16,191 nucleotides of DNA from Acanthamoeba sp. SK_2022b (Eukaryota; Discosea; Longamoebia; Acanthamoebidae), in assembly GCA_027943245.1 (NCBI GenBank), contig JANDJZ010000943.1, positions 1-16,191 of the forward strand. The letters run 5' to 3'. The notes under the pieces are model-generated. The model saw only the letters and a list, made by a program, of their open reading frames with translations. It made no database searches and was not told the DNA's origin. Shown here in pieces: positions 15,233-16,191 of this stretch. Both the position numbers and the translations under genes were made by a program. The number at the start of each line of letters is the position of its first letter. The first letter of the stretch is position 1.

Positions 15233-16191
15233 TTACGACGAAGTGGCAGAGAGGGAGCGTTTGGACTTGGACTTGCGTCCAGACCTGTGCTTATCCTTGC
15301 CGTGCTGCTGGTGCTCCCCGCGCGTGCTACTACCCTCCTGGATGGGCGGACCCACAGACCCCAGCCCGCGATGGATGAGAAACTGAATCGCGTGAAGGGG
15401 ACAAGGCACGATCACCAAGCGCCTGCCACACGCACCGATGGTCCGCCGAGTCGAGGAGTCATCGCGGAGTTGGCCCGCAGGAAGGACGACATGGCCTGCG
15501 GGCAGCTCACGTCATGTCAGTCTCTCCGACGTGTACGGAGCATCAAGGGTGTGTGTGTGTGTGTGTTTGTCGCAAGAATTGAGGAGCGCAGAACGTACGC
15601 CGGCGATGGCGGCGAGCCACAGGTCCATCTCCTCCTTGGAGGACGCCAGCAGCGTGTGGATCTGCGTGGGCGTCACTGGAGGGGAGGTGAGGTAAGCACC
15701 CACTCGCAGGCACAGACAACATGCATGCGTATATGGACATGAATTGGCTGGTATGTTTACCGATTTCAAAGAGACCGTCGTGTTCCGGCCGCACCCGGGT
15801 GTAACAGATCACCAGCTTGATCACGCCCGACCTCCCAGTGGTCTAATTGTGGGTGGGGGGGGAGTTAAGGACAGGGAAACAAGCGATATCACCCACGCGC
15901 GGGAGAATAAATAGGAGTGCGGGGGGGGGGTGTCCCCAAGATCGATATAAGCCGTACCTCGCGCGTCTTGTGCCAGTTGAGGCTGATCCCGGTGAGCACG
16001 AACCAGTTCTTGACCCAGCCCGTGGGGTTGGTCTTGAGACGGCCCAGGTACCCCGCCTTGGCGGCCTCCGCATCCCGCTCCCTCAGCCGCTCCCTTTCGC
16101 GGTCCTCCTCCTTCTCCCGCCGTCGCTCGCCGCCCATTCGCTCCCGCTGCTCCCTGTCGACAGCTGACGACGACGACGACGCCTGGGAGGG
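15233..16191 (-). CDS. PH-domain protein (5' part missing)
   Basis: Exons (minus): 16191-15958 (continues beyond the window), 15842-15761, 15675-15599, 15495-15436, 15337-15233; all GT-AG and in frame, 185 residues visible. It opens with a Ser run, then a highly charged Arg/Glu segment (RREKEEDRERERLRERD) likely to form a coiled coil or single helix. A pleckstrin-homology domain follows at about residues 48-137: KAGYLGRLKTN and WVKNWFVLTGISLNWHK (strands 1-3), SGVIKLVICYTRV, LFEIVTPTQIHTLLASS, and the C-terminal helix with the invariant Trp (EMDLWLAAIAG). The tail is Ser/Lys/Arg-rich (SGRKSKSKRS). PH domains bind phosphoinositides or protein partners at membranes; the basic KxN/K residues of strand 1 allow lipid binding but this is not established. 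N-terminal domains outside the window could define the family. Convergent with the UIF-like gene. Confidence 0.87.
15549..15567. repeat. Short (GT)n repeat in PH gene intron
   Basis: GT alternation on the plus strand (CA in gene sense) in the 15598-15496 intron, another example of dinucleotide repeats inside introns of this window. Confidence 0.8.

Noticed and set aside
1..16191. A linked multi-gene novel system, transposon or viral insertion
   Set aside because: All confident genes are ordinary cellular families with introns; no terminal repeats, reverse transcriptase, transposase, capsid or polymerase-like motifs were seen.

Overview
This is a eukaryotic nuclear segment: protein similarity is broken at short intervals by introns with GT...AG borders (about 45-210 nt), exon joins keep the frame, and one Sm-class splicing protein is encoded here. 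Coding DNA is GC-rich, genes are packed with about 80-470 bp between them, and introns carry dinucleotide repeats and long C or G runs. A compact, intron-dense protist fits best; a free-living amoeba of the Acanthamoeba kind is my guess from overall style and is not proved by any marker here.

Layout: (1) 1-1287 minus, a UBXN7-like UBA-UAS protein, cut by the window start; (2) 1410-3044 plus, an EAF (ELL-associated factor) family protein; (3) 3126-6212 minus, a 12-exon endonuclease/exonuclease/phosphatase (EEP) fold enzyme with a predicted signal peptide and an unassigned N-terminal region; (4) 6426-6692 minus, intronless SmF (SNRPF); (5) 6968-7165 plus, a doubtful small Cys-rich ORF; (6) 7637-10855 minus, a 14-exon AtuA/DUF1446 family protein; (7) 11062-11850 plus, a four-EF-hand protein with a GC-AG intron; (8) 12041-13774 plus, a four-CBS-domain AMPK-gamma-like protein; (9) 14087-15056 plus, a small basic protein with the N- and C-terminal motifs of the mRNA export adaptor UIF/FYTTD1; (10) 15233-16191 minus, a PH-domain protein cut by the window end. 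Exon borders were worked out by hand from splice sites, phase and family similarity.

Two gene pairs are divergent (1/2 and 6/7) and probably share promoter regions; two pairs are convergent (2/3 and 9/10). Genes 2, 4 and 9 act in transcription elongation, splicing and mRNA export, but the other genes have unrelated roles, so I read this as ordinary gene neighbourhood and not an operon-like system. I saw no transposon, CRISPR array, rRNA or convincing tRNA. I do not see a new multi-gene system; the most interesting items are the divergent UIF-like export adaptor, the unassigned N-terminal half of the EEP protein, the intron-rich AtuA gene and the non-canonical GC-AG splicing.
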